A stretch of 64,000 nt of DNA from Massilia sp. UMI-21 (GCA_015277795.1 CP063848.1:558001-622000), one strand, 5' to 3'. Numbered from the stretch's first letter, positions 31,200 through 40,841 are shown. Program-made: numbers and translations. Notes: generated by a model from the sequence alone, not told the origin.

Positions 31200-34100
31200 A
31201 TGTTGCATACAGTAAAACCACAGTCCAAAGCGACCATGCTGCGCCGTTCCGCCATTTCCGTGGCAATCGGCATGTGCTTCATGGGCGCTGCCCTGGCGGC
31301 AGAAACCGGTGGCCTGCGTATTGCCATCACCGGTAACGGCGGCAAGCCTGTCGCCGGCGCCACCGTGCGCATCAGCTCGCCAAGCAGCTTGGTCACCAAG
31401 ACGGCTGTCACCGAGGCAGACGGTACCGTCCGCGTCGCCGGTCTGGATCCGGCAACCGACTACAAGATCGAAGTGCTGGCCCCGGGCTACACGGCCTATA
31501 CCGCCACCGACGTCGCGGTTGTATCCAACCAGAACCCGAGCCTGACCTACTCGATCGGCGGCGATGCTGCCGCGCCGGGCGCCCAGCAAGTGGTCGTGAC
31601 CGGTTCGCGCCTGGTGCGCGTCGACACCACCTCGGCTACTGTCGGCACCGTGCTGAACCTGGGCGTGGTGGAATCGCTGCCGACCGGCCGTAACTACCAG
31701 AGCTACCTGCAGCTGGTTCCGGGCGTCAAGCCTTCGTCGGGCGGCAACCCGGCGTCGAAATCGGGCGTGAACTATTCGGACATCGGCGGCGCCACCGGCT
31801 CCTCGTCGGACAACGTCTACATCCTGGACGGCGTCGACGTGACCGACCCGAGCACCGGTACCTTTGGTTCGAACATCAACTCGGAAATCATCCAGGAACA
31901 GCAGATCCTGACCGGCGGCATCCCGGCCGAATACGCAGGTGGTTCGGGCCTGGTCTCGAAAGTGATCACCAAGTCGGGTAGCAACGAGTACCACGGCTCG
32001 GTCAACTACTACTTCCAGAACGACAACCTGGTCGCCGACTACAAGAACACCACCTCGTCGGGCTTCTCGACCTACGACGCGGCAGTGACCCTGGGCGGTC
32101 CGATCATCAAGGACAAGCTGTGGTTCTTCGGTTCGTACCAGAAGAAGGCCCGTGAAACCGATGTGGTCAACTCCGACACCGGCGAATTCATGCGTACCGT
32201 CAACCGCGACGACCGCCTGGGCTTCTTCAAGATGACCTGGCAGGCGACCGAGAACGACCGCCTGGTGGCTTCGTTCTTCAATGACCCGACCGAGACCACC
32301 GGCACCACCACCGCGACCACCCTGAACAACCGCGACACCCGTCGCAAGCAGGGCGGCAACAACTACAACCTCCAGTACTCGCGCGACATGGAGAACCTGC
32401 GCGTGACCGCGTACGCGTTCCGCCACGAAGGCGAATTGTCGGATTTCGCAGCCAGCGACGCGATCCGCAACACCATCACCTTCCGTCCGCCGCCATCGCC
32501 GTCGCTGTCCCAGGTGCAGCTGGGCGGCAACGGCACCGACTTCATCTCGGAGCGCAACCGCGATGAAATCGGCCTGAACGCCGAATACTTCTGGGAGACC
32601 GCCAACTCGGGCACCCACACCATCAAGGGCGGCTTCCTGACCTCGAAGAACGAGTACTTCGAAGACTCGCGCTATGCGGGTGCGGAAAAGGCGCTGTACA
32701 CCTCGATGAACGTCGCCCAGGGCAAGGTCTCGTTCACCGACGCCGTCGCCTCTGGCTGGACCAGCCGTCCGGTCGTCGCCGGCGACGTCCCGCGTATCAT
32801 CAGCGCAATCAACGGCGCCGCGGCCGGCGACCGCGCCTATTTCTACAACCTGCTCGACAGCAACCGCGACGGCGCGCTCACCGATGCGGAAATCCGCGCG
32901 CTGCAGTTCGGCAGCACCACCGGCAACCCGGGCGGCCAGGTCAACCTGTACCGCATCCGCGAAGCGCAAGCCTCGCCATACACTGTGGAAGCGACCGGCA
33001 AGGCTGCCTACCTGCAGGATACCTGGACCAAGGGCGACCTGACCATCGGCGTCGGCGTGCGTGCGGAAGAGTGGACCCACAAGGATTCGAAGGGCAACGA
33101 GTCGGCCAAGTTCGAGTGGAAACTCGCGCCGCGCCTGAACGTCGTGTATGACCCGACCGGCGACGGCCGCAGCAAGATCTGGGGCTTCCTGGGCCGTTAC
33201 TATGACCCGATCCGCACCAACATGTCCGACTTCGCCGGCAACCTGACCGGTCCGGTGCTGGAAGAGCAGGTTTACGTGGGCGACCGCTGGCTGACCTTCC
33301 GCACCCGCGGCGGCGAGAAGCAGCCGGATGCCGTGTTCGCGCCGACCACCAAGACGCCGTACACCGACGAGTTCATGCTCGGCTACGCGACCAACATCGG
33401 CCGCGACTGGACTGCGTCGATCGCCTACACCAAGCGCCGTACCCGCGACATCCTGGAAGACTACGACCTGGCGCTGTACTCGGATCCGGACAACACCGTG
33501 GCAAGCCATGCCGGTCCGGGCTCCCCGTTCTACCTGCCGTATTCGTACTTCGGTTACTCGTCGAAGCCGAACTCGAACTACGTGCTGGGCACGCTGGCTG
33601 GCGGCAAGCGCGACTACCAGGGCGTCGAGGTCAGCCTGACCAAGGCCAAGCGCAACAACTGGATGGGTTCGGTGTCGTACACCTGGAACGAAGCCAAGGG
33701 CAACACCAACTCGGATAGTAATGCCGACTTCCAGGGCGACTGGGTCGCGCTGGATCCGCGTGCGCCGAATGCCTATGGCCCGCAGCCTGGCAACATCAAA
33801 CACCAGTTCAAGGGCTACGGCACCTACTACTTCGACAACGGCCTCGAGCTGAGCGGCGTGTTCAACTGGAACAGCGGTCTGCTGTACACCCGTTCGCAGC
33901 TGGTGTCCGGACGCTACCTGCCGGAGATGGACGACGAGTACGTGTTTGGCGGCGTGACCGATACCTGGATCAAGGCGGGTTCGATCGGCAGCCAGACCGG
34001 CCCGTCGTACTACACCTTGGACATGCGCCTGAAGTACACCTACAAGCTGGCCGGCAGCCAGAAGGTCGAACTCTTCCTCGACCTGTTCAACGTGCTGGAC

Positions 34101-34220
34101 AAGCAGTCGGGTACCGCGGCCCAGGCCCTGGTCAACTCGACCGGCAAGTACAAGTTCGGCCAGTCGAACACCTTCCTCGACCCGCGCCGCCTGTACGTCG
34201 GCGCACGCTACTCGTTCTAA
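31200..34220 (+). CDS. TonB-dependent outer-membrane receptor with carboxypeptidase-regulatory-like N-domain
   Basis: 1,006 residues. A signal peptide ends near 34 (GAALAAE). Residues about 36-120 form a small beta-sandwich domain of the carboxypeptidase-regulatory type, then a plug (VVVTGSR near 140, DNVYILDGVDV near 205) and a large beta-barrel ending in the aromatic YSF expected for outer-membrane insertion. The build resembles Oar-type receptors, often linked to peptides or proteins as ligands. Residues 553-564 (DSNRDGALTDAE) fit the EF-hand calcium loop exactly. It lies alone between a long gap and a strong terminator. Ligand unknown. Confidence 0.9.
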   Translation: MLHTVKPQSKATMLRRSAISVAIGMCFMGAALAAETGGLRIAITGNGGKPVAGATVRISSPSSLVTKTAVTEADGTVRVAGLDPATDYKIEVLAPGYTAYTATDVAVVSNQNPSLTYSIGGDAAAPGAQQVVVTGSRLVRVDTTSATVGTVLNLGVVESLPTGRNYQSYLQLVPGVKPSSGGNPASKSGVNYSDIGGATGSSSDNVYILDGVDVTDPSTGTFGSNINSEIIQEQQILTGGIPAEYAGGSGLVSKVITKSGSNEYHGSVNYYFQNDNLVADYKNTTSSGFSTYDAAVTLGGPIIKDKLWFFGSYQKKARETDVVNSDTGEFMRTVNRDDRLGFFKMTWQATENDRLVASFFNDPTETTGTTTATTLNNRDTRRKQGGNNYNLQYSRDMENLRVTAYAFRHEGELSDFAASDAIRNTITFRPPPSPSLSQVQLGGNGTDFISERNRDEIGLNAEYFWETANSGTHTIKGGFLTSKNEYFEDSRYAGAEKALYTSMNVAQGKVSFTDAVASGWTSRPVVAGDVPRIISAINGAAAGDRAYFYNLLDSNRDGALTDAEIRALQFGSTTGNPGGQVNLYRIREAQASPYTVEATGKAAYLQDTWTKGDLTIGVGVRAEEWTHKDSKGNESAKFEWKLAPRLNVVYDPTGDGRSKIWGFLGRYYDPIRTNMSDFAGNLTGPVLEEQVYVGDRWLTFRTRGGEKQPDAVFAPTTKTPYTDEFMLGYATNIGRDWTASIAYTKRRTRDILEDYDLALYSDPDNTVASHAGPGSPFYLPYSYFGYSSKPNSNYVLGTLAGGKRDYQGVEVSLTKAKRNNWMGSVSYTWNEAKGNTNSDSNADFQGDWVALDPRAPNAYGPQPGNIKHQFKGYGTYYFDNGLELSGVFNWNSGLLYTRSQLVSGRYLPEMDDEYVFGGVTDTWIKAGSIGSQTGPSYYTLDMRLKYTYKLAGSQKVELFLDLFNVLDKQSGTAAQALVNSTGKYKFGQSNTFLDPRRLYVGARYSF

Positions 34221-34253
34221 TCGGGCGAGCTTCAGCGCAACGCAGCACCTGAA

Positions 34254-34282
34254 ACCGGCCCCGCAAGGGGCCGGTTTTTTTT
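34254..34282 (+). terminator. Intrinsic terminator of the receptor gene
   Basis: ACCGGCCCC (34254-34262), loop GCAA, GGGGCCGGT (34267-34275) and eight T residues. Strong and canonical. Confidence 0.95.
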
Positions 34283-34396
34283 CGTCCACGCCGCTATGTT
34301 GCTCAGTTAACTCATCCGTACGCCCGTCGCCCGCGATGACTGCTATGATCCACTGCTGAGTTATTGGACTTTTCACATTTCTGCCCACTGAGCAAT

Positions 34397-37180
34397 ATGC
34401 CTTGGCCATTTGACGCGACGCCGGACGCCTCCAGCGCCTCCGCCCCCATGACGGAGATGGAGCGACAAATGCGCGCCTTTCCCTGGGAGGCCACCGCCGT
34501 CGGTCCGGTCGCCGGCTGGCCGCAGAGCCTGAAAAGCGCGGTGCGCACCGTGCTCGACCTGCGTCTGCCGGCCTACCTGGCATGGGGCGATGCCCACGTC
34601 CAGTTCTACAACGACGCCTATGTTCCGATCCTCGGCGACAAGCGGGTGAATGCGCTCGGCAACGATTCGCGCGTCACCTGGGCCGAGGTCTGGTCCAGCA
34701 TCGGCCCGATGTGGGAGCAGGTACGCCGGGGCCGTTCGCTCGGTTCCGACGCGCTGCCGCTGACCATCAACCGCTACGGCTACTACGAGACCTGCTATTT
34801 CAGCGACTCGCACAGCCCGATCTACGGCGAGTCCGGCCGGGTCGAGGGCGTGCTGGTGACCTTCGCCGAAATCACCAAGGCGGTGCTGGGCGAACGCCGG
34901 CGGGCCTACCAGGTCAAGCTGGCCGACACCCTGCGCCGCGAAACCGCCTTCGGGCCGATGCTCAAGGCCACCATCGGCCTCGCCAGCGAATATTTCGCCA
35001 ACTCGAACGTCGCCTACGTCGAGCTCGACGAGCAGAAGCGCACCTTCACGGTGAAGGAAGAGTGGAAGGACGGCGTCGAGACCGGCGGCGCGCAGGGTAC
35101 GCTGCCGATCGACATGCTGTCGCCCGCGCAGCTCGACCAGCTGCGCGCCGGCGCCACCATCTGCATCAACGACGTATCGAGCGACCCCGAATGCGCGGCC
35201 GTCGCCAAGCCCTGCGTGATGCTCGGCATCCATTCGGTGGTGGTCATCCCCCTGAAGGATGGCGACCGCCTGCACGGCGCCGGCTTCCTGTACAAGGACC
35301 ATCCCTACCGCTGGACCGACGACGAGCGCACCCTGGCCGAAGACCTGGCGCGCCGCACCTGGGAAGCGCTGCGCCGCATCCGCGCCGAAGAGGCGCTGCG
35401 CGAGGAAACGCGCATCCTCGAACTGCTCAACCGCGCCGGCAGCGTGCTCGCTTCCACCCTCGACATCGACACGCTGCTGCAGTCGGTCACCGACGCCGCC
35501 ACCGAACTGACCGGGGCCGAGTTCGGCGCCTTCTTCTACAACGGCAAGGACGCCAACGGCGACGCCTACCTGCTGTACACCCTCAGCGGCGCGCCGCGGG
35601 AAGCCTTCGAGAACTTCGGCCATCCGCGTCCCACCGCCATCTTCAGCCCCACCTTCGAGGGCGGCCCGCCGGTGCGCAGCGACGACATCACCAAGGATCC
35701 GCGCTACGGCAGGATGGGGCCGCACCACGGCATGCCCAAGGGCCACCTGCCGGTGCGCAGCTACCTGGCGGTCTCGGTCAGCTCGCGCTCCGGCGAGGTG
35801 CTGGGCGGGCTGTTCTTCGGCCACTCGCAGGCGAAGATGTTCGACGAACGCACCGAGCAGCTGATCAGCGGCTTCGTGGCGCAGGCCGCGGTGGCGATCG
35901 ACAACGCGCGCCTGTACGAGCTGGCGCAGCGCGCGGCCAGCGAGCGCGAAGGCATCCTGGCCAGCGAGCGCGCCGCGCGCGCCGAGGCCGAGCGCCACAG
36001 CAAGATGAAGGACGAGTTCCTGGCCATGCTGGCGCACGAGCTGCGCAACCCGCTGGCGCCGATCACCAATGCGGCGCAATTGCTGCGCATGCCCACCGTG
36101 GACGAGAGCCTGCGTCTCAAGGCCGGCAACATCATCGCGCGCCAGGTGCGCCACATGACCGAACTGGTGGACGACCTGCTGGACGTCTCGCGCGTCACGC
36201 GCGGCCTGGTCAAGCTCGAGACCGACACGCTCGAGCTGAACGCCGTGCTGCGCTCCGCCGTCGAGCAGGCGCGCCCGCACATCGAGGCCAGGAACCATGC
36301 GCTGGCGGTGGAAGCGCCGGGGCGGCCGGTCCTGGTGGCGGGCGACCGCACGCGCCTGGTGCAGGTGCTGGTCAACCTGCTGAACAACGCGGCCAAGTAT
36401 ACGCCGCCGGGCGGCCGGATCGTGCTGCGCCTGGAGGCCGGCCCTGAGCAGGCGCGCATGACCGTCATCGACAACGGCACCGGCATCGACGCCAGGCTGC
36501 TGCCGCACGTGTTCGACCTGTTCACCCAGGCCGAGCGCACCCCCGACCGTTCGCAGGGCGGCCTCGGGATCGGCCTGGCGCTGGTCAAGACCATCGTCCA
36601 GATGCACGGTGGCCAGGTCGAGGCGCACAGCGACGGGCCCAACCTCGGCTCGTCGGTATCGGTGCTGCTTCCCCTGGCCGGCGAGATCGCCGGCCAGGGC
36701 GGCATGGCCGCGCCGGGGCGCTTGCCGGAACGCGCGCAGCCGGTGGCGCCGTGCGCGCTCACCATCGTCGACGACAACGTCGATGCGGCCCAGTCGCTGG
36801 CGGTGCTGCTGCGCGAGCAGGGGCATACCGTGCACGTGTTCGACGGCGCCATGCGCACGCTCGCCGCCGGCGAGATCGCCGGCACCCATGCCTTCATCCT
36901 CGACATCGGCCTGCCCGACATGACCGGCTACGAACTCGCGCGCCGCCTGCGCCGCGACCATCCGCAGGCCAGTTTCATCGCGCTCACCGGCTACGGCCAG
37001 GCGCGCGACCGCGATTTGTCGAAGCAGGCCGGCTTCGACCACCACCTGGTAAAGCCGGTGGAGTTCCGGGCGCTGGCCGACATCCTGGCCCGGCTGCCGC
37101 AGTGCCGGCCGGCCGAGGCCGCGACGCCGCCCGCGGTGGCGCAGGAACCGGATAGCGCGACTGTCGCCGATGTCAGCTGA
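34397..37180 (+). CDS. Hybrid histidine kinase (PAS, two GAF, kinase, receiver)
   Basis: 927 residues with no membrane span, so a cytoplasmic sensor. Order: PAS-like region (about 30-150), GAF (about 170-310), GAF (about 335-490), HisKA with His547 in AHELRNP, HATPase (NLLNNAAKY, DNGTGID, GGLGIGLALVK), and a C-terminal receiver with Asp836 in LDIGLPD and Lys in HHLVKP. The kinase would phosphorylate itself and its receiver; no phosphotransfer or output domain follows. Start at the ATG 34397; a TTG 33 nt upstream is open but has no support. The LuxR-type regulator gene lies 80 bp downstream and may be its partner. Confidence 0.88.
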   Translation: MPWPFDATPDASSASAPMTEMERQMRAFPWEATAVGPVAGWPQSLKSAVRTVLDLRLPAYLAWGDAHVQFYNDAYVPILGDKRVNALGNDSRVTWAEVWSSIGPMWEQVRRGRSLGSDALPLTINRYGYYETCYFSDSHSPIYGESGRVEGVLVTFAEITKAVLGERRRAYQVKLADTLRRETAFGPMLKATIGLASEYFANSNVAYVELDEQKRTFTVKEEWKDGVETGGAQGTLPIDMLSPAQLDQLRAGATICINDVSSDPECAAVAKPCVMLGIHSVVVIPLKDGDRLHGAGFLYKDHPYRWTDDERTLAEDLARRTWEALRRIRAEEALREETRILELLNRAGSVLASTLDIDTLLQSVTDAATELTGAEFGAFFYNGKDANGDAYLLYTLSGAPREAFENFGHPRPTAIFSPTFEGGPPVRSDDITKDPRYGRMGPHHGMPKGHLPVRSYLAVSVSSRSGEVLGGLFFGHSQAKMFDERTEQLISGFVAQAAVAIDNARLYELAQRAASEREGILASERAARAEAERHSKMKDEFLAMLAHELRNPLAPITNAAQLLRMPTVDESLRLKAGNIIARQVRHMTELVDDLLDVSRVTRGLVKLETDTLELNAVLRSAVEQARPHIEARNHALAVEAPGRPVLVAGDRTRLVQVLVNLLNNAAKYTPPGGRIVLRLEAGPEQARMTVIDNGTGIDARLLPHVFDLFTQAERTPDRSQGGLGIGLALVKTIVQMHGGQVEAHSDGPNLGSSVSVLLPLAGEIAGQGGMAAPGRLPERAQPVAPCALTIVDDNVDAAQSLAVLLREQGHTVHVFDGAMRTLAAGEIAGTHAFILDIGLPDMTGYELARRLRRDHPQASFIALTGYGQARDRDLSKQAGFDHHLVKPVEFRALADILARLPQCRPAEAATPPAVAQEPDSATVADVS

Positions 37181-37208
37181 TCGGGAGCGGGCTTTGTTGT
37201 CTTGACTT

Positions 37209-37229
37209 TATTGCTACTAATCAGCAATA
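37209..37229. promoter_or_regulatory. 7-bp inverted repeat upstream of the LuxR-type regulator
   Basis: TATTGCT (37209-37215) and AGCAATA (37223-37229) form perfect arms around 7 bp. The site sits 31 bp before the start at 37261, between a possible -35 (TTGACT, 37202-37207) and the gene, a good place for an operator. Confidence 0.5.
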
Positions 37230-37260
37230 TTGTTAAACTCCCGACATCATCCGTCCCCCC

Positions 37261-38250
37261 GTGTCCCGTAAAAAAAACAGCCGCCAGTGGGCGCGCCTGC
37301 GAATCCTGTGTTCCGGCGGCCTGCACCTGATGACCCTCATCCCCGATGCGCTGGAACTGGTGCGCGAGCTGATCCCCAACAGCGCGTCCCAACTGTTCCT
37401 GCACGCCGAACGCGCGCCGCAAGACATGCACGAGGCGAACGTGCTGGGCGTGCTGCCGCCGCCGAACGGATACTTCTATGGTGACGCGAAGGACTTTGGC
37501 GTGGCCCCGGGCGAGGCGCGGGCACGCGCCCGCCACGTGCTCGAGACCTGCCTCGGTCCGGCCGCGAGCCCGGTCGGCACGCTGACCCTGCTGCGCGACG
37601 ACGGCCCTCCCTTCGATACCGACGACCAGGAAGACCTGGGACGCGTCGCCAACTACTTCGACCATGCGCTGCGCAACGCGGCCAGCGCCGGCAATGGACT
37701 GCAAGGGGTGATCGAGGACGAGGCCATGCTGCTGGCCACCACCAACGGCGACATCCTGTTCCTGAGCGATTCGGCCGGCGCGCTGCTCGACCAGCTGGCG
37801 TCGCAGGAGCAGCAGGTGTTCGACCGCCGCACGCTGCCGCCGTTCTGCCTGCGCCTGGTGGAATCGGTGGTGTACGGCGAACGCTACCCCTGGCGCCTGC
37901 CGGCGGGCACGCTGGAACTGGCCGGCGGCGTGCTGGAAGCGCGCGCCCAGTGGATGAGCGCCGGTTCCTGCGACGCGATCCACAGCCGCACGGTCGGCAT
38001 CTTCCTGAAGTTCGTGGTCCCGATGCCGCTGCGGATCTGGCGCGCCCTGGGCAGCGTCGAGCTGTCGCCGCAGCAGATGGAAGTGGCGTTCTGGATGGGA
38101 CTGGGCGGCGGACGCGAAGCGGCCAGGAGCCGCATGGACGTCAGCGACGCCGTGCTGCGCGACTGCGTGAAGGCCGTCTACGAGAAGTTCGGCTGCACCT
38201 CGGAAGCGGGGCTCCTGGGCATCCTGCGTCCCGTCATCTCGCGCATGTAG
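37261..38250 (+). CDS. LuxR-type transcriptional regulator
   Basis: 329 residues. The last ~60 residues align with the LuxR helix-turn-helix (LSPQQMEV, then VSDAVLRDCVKAVYEKFG), although the recognition helix lacks the usual Thr-Val. The first ~250 residues have no receiver signature and may form a ligand-sensing domain of unknown type. The start is uncertain: GTG at 37261 gives a basic N-terminus; ATG at 37330 would give 306 residues. It follows the hybrid kinase gene by 80 bp and may be the response arm of that kinase, although it lacks a phosphoacceptor. Confidence 0.7.
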   Translation: MSRKKNSRQWARLRILCSGGLHLMTLIPDALELVRELIPNSASQLFLHAERAPQDMHEANVLGVLPPPNGYFYGDAKDFGVAPGEARARARHVLETCLGPAASPVGTLTLLRDDGPPFDTDDQEDLGRVANYFDHALRNAASAGNGLQGVIEDEAMLLATTNGDILFLSDSAGALLDQLASQEQQVFDRRTLPPFCLRLVESVVYGERYPWRLPAGTLELAGGVLEARAQWMSAGSCDAIHSRTVGIFLKFVVPMPLRIWRALGSVELSPQQMEVAFWMGLGGGREAARSRMDVSDAVLRDCVKAVYEKFGCTSEAGLLGILRPVISRM

Positions 38251-38364
38251 CGCCGGCAGCGGCCGCATCCCCGCCGCGCTTACGGAACACCCCCCATCCG
38301 GGGGGATGGAATACACTTGCCTGGTTTTCTATTATCTCAACCGGATCGCGAAGGAGGTTTTGCC

Positions 38365-38886
38365 ATGAACATTCGATGGATGGGCGCTGTCCTGCTGGGC
38401 GCCACCTGCGCCCTTGCCAATGCTGCCGACATGAAGGTCACCATGAAAATGGCGACCGAGAAGGGGGAGGGCGCCGATGCCGGCACCGTCACCATCAGCG
38501 AAACCCGCTACGGCCTCGTGTTCACCCCGGCCCTGAACGGCCTGCCGGCCGGCCTGCACGGCTTCCACGTGCACGAGAACGGCAGCTGCGGACCGAACCA
38601 GAAAGACGGCAAGACCGTCCCTGCGGGCGCCGCCGGCGGCCACCTCGACCCGGCCAAGACCGGCAAGCACGGGCTGCCCTGGGGCGAAGGCCACCTCGGC
38701 GACCTGCCGGCGCTGACGGTGAACGAGAAGGGCGCCGCCACCAATCCGGTGCTGGCGCCGCGCCTGAAGCTGGCGGACGTCAAGGGCAAGGCCCTGATGG
38801 TCCATGCCGGCGGCGACAACCACGCCGACCACCCGGCGCCCTTGGGCGGCGGAGGCGCGCGGATCGCCTGCGGCGTGATCCAGTAA
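38365..38886 (+). CDS. sodC: Periplasmic copper/zinc superoxide dismutase
   Basis: 173 residues with a signal peptide (cleaved near residue 21). SodC turns superoxide into peroxide and oxygen in the periplasm. Metal ligands fit the family: copper by His68, His70, His93 and His147; zinc by His93, His102, His110 and Asp113. Cys75 and Cys169 would form the disulfide. Start at the ATG with AAGGAGG 7 nt upstream. TATTAT at 38330-38335 may be the -10 box. A GC-rich hairpin, CCCCCC/GGGGGG at 38290-38305, lies between this gene and the regulator. Confidence 0.96.
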   Translation: MNIRWMGAVLLGATCALANAADMKVTMKMATEKGEGADAGTVTISETRYGLVFTPALNGLPAGLHGFHVHENGSCGPNQKDGKTVPAGAAGGHLDPAKTGKHGLPWGEGHLGDLPALTVNEKGAATNPVLAPRLKLADVKGKALMVHAGGDNHADHPAPLGGGGARIACGVIQ

Positions 38887-38943
38887 AGCCATCCCTGTGT
38901 GGTCAGGGATGAAATAAAATTTCAAAAAGAAGGTTAAAACGAA

Positions 38944-39711
38944 ATGAAATTTCACTCCCTGATCGCGGCAGCGCTGCTGTGCGCGGCCTCCAGCAGCCAT
39001 GCGGCGCTGATCCACGAGTTCAAGCTGGACGGTTCACTGAACGATTCCGTAACCGGCACCGCGCTGACCGCCCTCGGCGGCAGCGTGGTGCAGAACCGGT
39101 ACGTGTTCGGCGCCAACCAGGGCCTGAAGCTCGATGCGCAACTGGGCGGCGTGTACACGATCGACATGGCCTTCCACTTCGACCGCTTCGGCAACTACGG
39201 CCGGATCGTCAATTTCACGAACCTGAGCGGCGATAACGGCCTGTATGTGCAGGGCCACGCGTTTCGCCTGTTCGGCGCCAGCGGCGCCAGCGGCAGCGGC
39301 GGCTACCTGACCGAGAACATCGACAGCCGCGTCACCCTCACCCGCGATGCCAACCAGATGTTCAAGGTGTACCAGAACGGCGAACTGGTGCTGAGCGTGG
39401 CCGACGCCGGCGGCATCGCCGACTTCGGTCGCAACGTCGCCTACTTCTTCCGCGACAATAACGGCGCCCACTCGGGCGAGGCCAATCCCGGCGCCGTCGA
39501 CTACCTGCGCATCTACGACACGGCGCTGAGCCAGCAGGAAGTGCAGGCGCTGACGCCGCCGGCCACCGCGATCAGCGAGCCGGCCACCTTCGGCCTGCTG
39601 GGCGCCGGCCTGGCGCTGATGGGCTGGACGCGGCGGCAGGGCAAGCCGAAGGGGACGCCGCTGCCGCGCTACGGCGTGTTTCCCTGGCCAGCACTGTCCT
39701 GGCTGGACTGA
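38944..39711 (+). CDS. Secreted LamG/concanavalin-like protein with PEP-CTERM-type signal
   Basis: 255 residues. A signal peptide ends near residue 20 (SSSHA). Residues about 22-200 look like a concanavalin/LamG-type sandwich (LIHEFKLDGSLNDSVTG start, VDYLRIYDTALSQQEV end). The C-terminus has the sorting pattern: SEPATFGLLGAGLALMGW (211-228) followed by TRRQGK, resembling PEP-CTERM signals processed by exosortase, although with SEP rather than PEP. Unusually, 21 more residues follow the basic cluster; normal signals end within a few residues. Function unknown, probably surface or matrix binding. Confidence 0.75.
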   Translation: MKFHSLIAAALLCAASSSHAALIHEFKLDGSLNDSVTGTALTALGGSVVQNRYVFGANQGLKLDAQLGGVYTIDMAFHFDRFGNYGRIVNFTNLSGDNGLYVQGHAFRLFGASGASGSGGYLTENIDSRVTLTRDANQMFKVYQNGELVLSVADAGGIADFGRNVAYFFRDNNGAHSGEANPGAVDYLRIYDTALSQQEVQALTPPATAISEPATFGLLGAGLALMGWTRRQGKPKGTPLPRYGVFPWPALSWLD

Positions 39712-39801
39712 CGCAGCCAGGCGGACTTGACTGGGCAACATACTGATGATTAACTCGGGGCATACCAAGTACCAGCTAAATACTAGCTAACTACCAGGCG
39801 A

Positions 39802-40785
39802 GTGCCGGCGCGTGCCGGCATCGTTCATCCAGCCGCCAAGATCGTGATCATCCGAGACAGGCCGTCCGGCCTCAAGCTGTTCCTGCTGCTGCGCGGCTCG
39901 GTCCTGCCGCGCATCCTGCCCACGCTCGCCGTCAACGTGGCGATCGCCATCCTGGTCACCTGGACCCACGGGGTCCTGGGCGGCCTGAAGATCACGGTGA
40001 CCGCCATCCCCTTCTCCCTGATCGGCCTGCCGCTCGCGGTCTTCCTCGGTTTCCGCAACAATTCGGCCTACGACCGCTTCTGGGAAGGGCGCAAGCTGTG
40101 GGGCGAACTGGTGCTGCGCAGCCGCAGCCTGGCGCGCCAGTGCACGGGCCTGATTCATGGCGACGGGCCGGCCCTGGCCGGCAATGGCCTGGAGGATGTG
40201 CGGGTCCGCATGACCCTGCGCGCGATCGCCTTCTGCTACGCCCTGCGCGACATGCTGCGCCAGCGCCCAGCCGATCCGGCCCTGGCCCGCTACCTGGTGT
40301 CCGACGAGCGCGAACAGATGGCACGGCAGCACAACCAGCCGGATTACCTGATGCGGAAGATGGGCCAGGACCTTGGCCAATGCGTGCGGGAGGGCCGCAT
40401 CGATCCCTGCCTGGCCGCCAACATCGACGCCAACCTCACCGCGATGACGGCCGCCGCCGCCGCGTGCGAGCGCATCAAGAACACGCCGATCCCGTTCTCG
40501 TATTCGGTGCTGCTGCACCGCACCGCCTACCTGTACTGCTTTTTGCTGCCTTTCGGCCTGGTCGACACGATCGGCTTCATGACGCCGGTGGTGGTGGCGA
40601 TCGTGGCCTATACCTTCTTCGGCCTCGATGCGCTCGGCGACGAGCTCGAAGAGCCGTTCGGCATGGAAGCCAACGACCTGCCGCTCGACGCCATCTGCCG
40701 CACGATCGAGATCGACCTGCGCAGCGCGCTGGGCGACGAGGACATCCCGCCGGCGCTGGCGCCGGTCGATTACTGCCTGATGTAG
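39802..40785 (+). CDS. Bestrophin-family membrane channel protein
   Basis: 327 residues if started at GTG 39802. Bacterial bestrophins form pentameric ion channels in the inner membrane. Family signatures are FLGFRNNSAYDRFWEGRKLWG near 75 and LGDELEEPFGMEANDLPLD near 280. Hydrophobic segments are near 35-75 and 235-265. GTG 39844 gives the more usual start MIIRDRPSGLKLF and is a serious alternative; neither start has a strong ribosome site. It is convergent with the M28 peptidase gene. Ion selectivity cannot be read from the sequence. Confidence 0.88.
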   Translation: MPARAGIVHPAAKIVIIRDRPSGLKLFLLLRGSVLPRILPTLAVNVAIAILVTWTHGVLGGLKITVTAIPFSLIGLPLAVFLGFRNNSAYDRFWEGRKLWGELVLRSRSLARQCTGLIHGDGPALAGNGLEDVRVRMTLRAIAFCYALRDMLRQRPADPALARYLVSDEREQMARQHNQPDYLMRKMGQDLGQCVREGRIDPCLAANIDANLTAMTAAAAACERIKNTPIPFSYSVLLHRTAYLYCFLLPFGLVDTIGFMTPVVVAIVAYTFFGLDALGDELEEPFGMEANDLPLDAICRTIEIDLRSALGDEDIPPALAPVDYCLM

Positions 40786-40793
40786 ATGCGGCG

Positions 40794-40821
40794 AAAAGCG
40801 GACGGCGAAAACGCCGTCCGC
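40794..40821 (-). terminator. Terminator of the M28 peptidase gene
   Basis: GCGGACGGCG (40798-40807) and CGCCGTCCGC (40812-40821) form a perfect 10-bp stem with loop AAAA. On the minus strand it is followed by TTTT, so it should end the minus transcript and may also slow the convergent one. Confidence 0.78.
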
Positions 40822-40841
40822 CATGCGACAGGCAGGCCTGC

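Noticed and set aside
38290..38305. Terminator formed by CCCCCC-ATCC-GGGGGG before sodC
   Set aside because: No T run follows and the stem is a simple homopolymer pair; it may still be a regulatory hairpin but cannot be called a terminator.
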